A DNA stretch of 6,919 nt from DAOSVX01 sp964616495 (GTDB lineage: Bacteria; Bacillota_I; Bacilli_A; RF39; UBA660). Positions 4,886 to 6,919 of this stretch are shown here, in pieces. Made by a program: the position numbers and the translations under genes. Each line of letters opens with the position of its first letter. Position 1 is the stretch's first letter. The notes under the pieces are model-generated. The model was not told the origin of the DNA. It was given only the letters and a program-made list of their open reading frames with translations, and made no database searches. The DNA is taken from contig CAZTRF010000050.1 of assembly GCA_964616495.1 (NCBI GenBank), positions 1 to 6,919 on the forward strand, in the 5' to 3' direction.

Positions 4886-5135
4886 ATAGTAATACTAACT
4901 CTGATCCATTTTTAACAATCGAATCTCTTACAAAGGCCGCACTATCAACCTTTTCTCCGCTATATCGATCATAAAGGGCAGTTTTAGAATTAGGAATATA
5001 ATAATGGTCAGTAATTTCTAAAATTGCTTTTTCTAATAAGGAAATTATCAAATTTATCTTTTTGTTAATTGGAATAAAAACCTCATATTTTTCCTCAACT
5101 TTAGGAACATATAAAATTATTAAATATTTATCCAT
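4884..5135 (-). CDS. esaB: EsaB/YukD-like ubiquitin-fold protein of a type VII secretion system, 83 aa
   Basis: This is a small cytoplasmic accessory protein of Firmicutes type VII secretion with a ubiquitin-like fold. In Staphylococcus it affects secretion or its regulation; the exact role is unsettled. The sequence shows the YukD pattern: a first strand YLIILYVP (4-11), the segment FIPINKKINLIISLLEKAI (20-38) matching the conserved turn and helix, ALYDRYSGEKVD (53-64) matching the usual L-x-D-x-x-T-G-x-x-L strand and turn, and a terminal VKNGSELVLL. There is no C-terminal di-glycine, as expected for this family. Its length fits the usual 80 or so residues. It begins one base after essC, and its AGGAGG (5147-5142) lies in the last essC codons, so the two are translationally coupled. 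Similarity is moderate; the essC neighbour makes the call convincing. Confidence 0.88.
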   Translation of the reverse strand: MDKYLIILYVPKVEEKYEVFIPINKKINLIISLLEKAILEITDHYYIPNSKTALYDRYSGEKVDSAAFVRDSIVKNGSELVLL

Positions 5136-5136
5136 T

Positions 5137-6919
5137 TTATTCCTCCTCTTCTCCTCTAGCTCCGAGCAGTTTAACCTTTATGCATCTACCATTTTTTATT
5201 AAATAGCCAAAGCCCTTCTCAACAGGAGCAGTCATTAACTTGTAATCAGCTTTTGTTGTAAACACACTTGATGAACCAAGCCCCTCGCCAATCCATAAAC
5301 CATTTTTAGGATTAACATTCTTTTTGTACCATGATTCATAAGTGAAATCCCTAATAGTAGCAGTTGGCTCCAATAGCACGATTCTAGAATTTGTCGTTTC
5401 AGCCATTTTTTCAACTAAACTCTCAAATGATTTTGAGGAGTCAGTAATTGCTTTTTGCAAATTAGCTAATCCGGTTATGAATAAGATAACATTCATACTA
5501 TTTTGTTTAGATAATAAGTCATATACTTTTGGGTAAGTTTCTTCAAGGTTTTCAGAATAATAGTAAATGTTTTTTTCTTGAGATTGAAACATTTCTTTCT
5601 CAAATATTTTATCAGCATCAATAATCATTGCTGCTGTATCACCCTGTGAAACAAATAATTTCATTAAATTTGGAATAAACTTTAAATATAAGTCGGTATC
5701 TTCAGTTGAAATAACCATAACTGCTTTCTTCTTGAAATCAAGAGTTCCAATATTAAGACTATCTGTTTCTATTCCAACTGGAACATTTTCTAAGGTAAAT
5801 TGTTCAGATCTTACAAAATCAATATCAACAATATCCGGCAATATTGGAATATTTTTAGCAAAACTTTTAGCGTTATTTCTCAATTGAATACATAAGTTTT
5901 TAATTATTTCATTAGTTTTTGTTTCTTCAAATAAACTAGCTGTTTGATATTCATATACCTTATCTAACCTAACTAGTCCACGACCTTTTTCTTTAGATGG
6001 AGTAATTACTCTAGATCCGAAAATACCAATATAATCATCTGTATTATTCATTTGAAGAGTAAACATTTGCTGAAAATTTTGTCTTATATTATATCTAACT
6101 CCATTTTCACTTGAAGCACTAACTATGAATACCACTCCGTATTTATGACCATCACGAGTAATTCTTTGAATATCTGGTAATAGTGGTTCATATGATTCTG
6201 TAAATACTTCAAATCCATTAATAATTACTATAATAATTGGAACTGTATTACCACTAGATTCACAATAAAATTTATAACTACCATTATAATCAGAAAACAT
6301 TTTTTGTCTTCTTTTAATTTCATCGCTTAAAAATCTGAATAAATTGTTAACTTTTTCCGTTTCGTTTTGAAATACAACGTCTCCAATTTGAGGAGCATTT
6401 TTAAACATTTTCAAAACTTCAGTATCAAAGTCTAAAACATACATATTAACTTCATCGGCAGTATGAGTAGTAATTGTTGAATAAATAACTGCACTTGCAA
6501 ACATATCTTTAGCACTAGTTCCATAGACAAGAGCATTTCCTCCGTCAGTAAGAGGTAAAGTTAATATATTTTGTTGTTGGGCTTCAGGATTATCGTATTC
6601 TCCAATAATCGGATTTAAATTCCATTTTTGAATTTTATAATTATATTTCTTTGCTAAATTATCAGAATATATTATAGCCGGTATTTTATCAAGCCATAAT
6701 TTTCTAACATTAATATTTTCTTGCTTTGCAATGCCACATAAATATTTTACTATATTTGGTAGTTGCTCTCCCAGTGAAGGTCCTTTATTTGCTTTATTAT
6801 TAGAAATGGTTTTAATTGATGAACCAACATTATTAACAAAGTTAATTGAATCATCTATTTTTTTGACCATTTTTTCAGTAGGAACATATTGAGCTCCACA
6901 CCAAGCAGATTGTCCTAAA
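5137..6919 (-). CDS. essC: EssC, type VII secretion FtsK/SpoIIIE-type ATPase, C-terminal part (cut at window edge)
   Basis: EssC is the membrane ATPase that drives export of WXG100-type substrates. Only the C-terminal 593 residues are visible; the frame stays open to the window edge, with a LGQSAWCGAQY segment before the first internal Met at 6870. Numbering from that Met: the D1-D2 linker has the typical LWLDKIP (58-64) and IIGEYDNPEAQQQN (88-101). D2 spans about 102-315 and D3 about 355-577. In D2 the P-loop position reads VYGTSAKD (115-122) instead of GxxGxGKT, and the Walker B strand reads IIIVIINGFE (212-221) with Asn in place of Asp. In D3 the equivalents are VMVISTEDTD (384-393) and VILFITGLANL (461-471), also lacking key residues. 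Both modules therefore look unable to hydrolyse ATP, leaving the unseen D1 as the probable motor. The tail ends ARGEEEE, and its codons form the esaB ribosome binding site. Confidence 0.92.
   Translation of the reverse strand, partial: LGQSAWCGAQYVPTEKMVKKIDDSINFVNNVGSSIKTISNNKANKGPSLGEQLPNIVKYLCGIAKQENINVRKLWLDKIPAIIYSDNLAKKYNYKIQKWNLNPIIGEYDNPEAQQQNILTLPLTDGGNALVYGTSAKDMFASAVIYSTITTHTADEVNMYVLDFDTEVLKMFKNAPQIGDVVFQNETEKVNNLFRFLSDEIKRRQKMFSDYNGSYKFYCESSGNTVPIIIVIINGFEVFTESYEPLLPDIQRITRDGHKYGVVFIVSASSENGVRYNIRQNFQQMFTLQMNNTDDYIGIFGSRVITPSKEKGRGLVRLDKVYEYQTASLFEETKTNEIIKNLCIQLRNNAKSFAKNIPILPDIVDIDFVRSEQFTLENVPVGIETDSLNIGTLDFKKKAVMVISTEDTDLYLKFIPNLMKLFVSQGDTAAMIIDADKIFEKEMFQSQEKNIYYYSENLEETYPKVYDLLSKQNSMNVILFITGLANLQKAITDSSKSFESLVEKMAETTNSRIVLLEPTATIRDFTYESWYKKNVNPKNGLWIGEGLGSSSVFTTKADYKLMTAPVEKGFGYLIKNGRCIKVKLLGARGEEEE

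Noticed and set aside
5342..5536. 64-aa plus-strand ORF
   Set aside because: It lies wholly inside essC on the opposite strand, has no family pattern or ribosome binding site, and is a shadow of the real gene.
5137..6919. Alternative call as a chromosome-partition FtsK/SpoIIIE translocase
   Set aside because: There is no gamma domain, the D1-D2 linker motifs and tandem degenerate ATPase modules fit EssC, and an EsaB-like gene follows.

Overview
The window is strongly AT-rich bacterial DNA with nine genes on tightly packed, mostly minus-strand DNA. Every gene ends in TAA, and no ORF needs TGA to be read as tryptophan. The gene content points to the Bacillota: a near-canonical SpoVS, an EssC/EsaB pair from a Firmicutes-type (T7SSb) secretion system, SufB, and strong AGGAGG-type ribosome binding sites. 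The extreme AT bias and small intergenic gaps would fit an uncultured gut lineage near the Erysipelotrichales/RF39 group. That placement is inference from style, not a measured phylogeny.

Left part (1-1870). A membrane-anchored protein of unknown function (63-803, minus) looks like an inactivated NodB-type polysaccharide deacetylase. It is followed by two small XRE-family regulators transcribed divergently (851-1204 minus, 1313-1516 plus). Their shared 108-bp spacer holds two near-identical 9-mers exactly 11 bp apart, a candidate operator. It also holds a good sigma-A promoter for the plus-strand regulator whose start site would fall on the ATG, so that mRNA is probably leaderless. The plus-strand regulator converges on a short ssb gene (1525-1869, minus). 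The 8-bp gap between them lies inside a double hairpin that terminates transcription.

Middle part (1870-4440). sufB (minus) and an HD-domain phosphohydrolase (minus) each have their own promoter signals and AT-rich terminators, so they look monocistronic. No other suf gene is present in the window. The HD protein most likely starts six codons downstream of the longest ORF, because a perfect GGAGG lies between the two ATGs.

Right part (4441-6919). spoVS has its own terminator. Upstream of it on the minus strand lie the 3' end of essC (cut by the window edge) and esaB, separated by one base, with the esaB ribosome binding site formed by the last glutamate codons of essC. A hairpin overlapping the esaB stop ends this operon. 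Both ATPase modules of EssC visible here have lost their Walker motifs.

How the genes relate: only essC-esaB is a convincing functional unit. The regulator pair may form a small autoregulatory switch, possibly touching ssb and the membrane protein beside it. The rest look like independent housekeeping or developmental genes. No gap exceeds 300 bases, and I see no tRNA, rRNA, CRISPR array or complete mobile element. I found no clear new multi-gene system; the best leads are the divergent regulator switch and the degenerate deacetylase-like protein.
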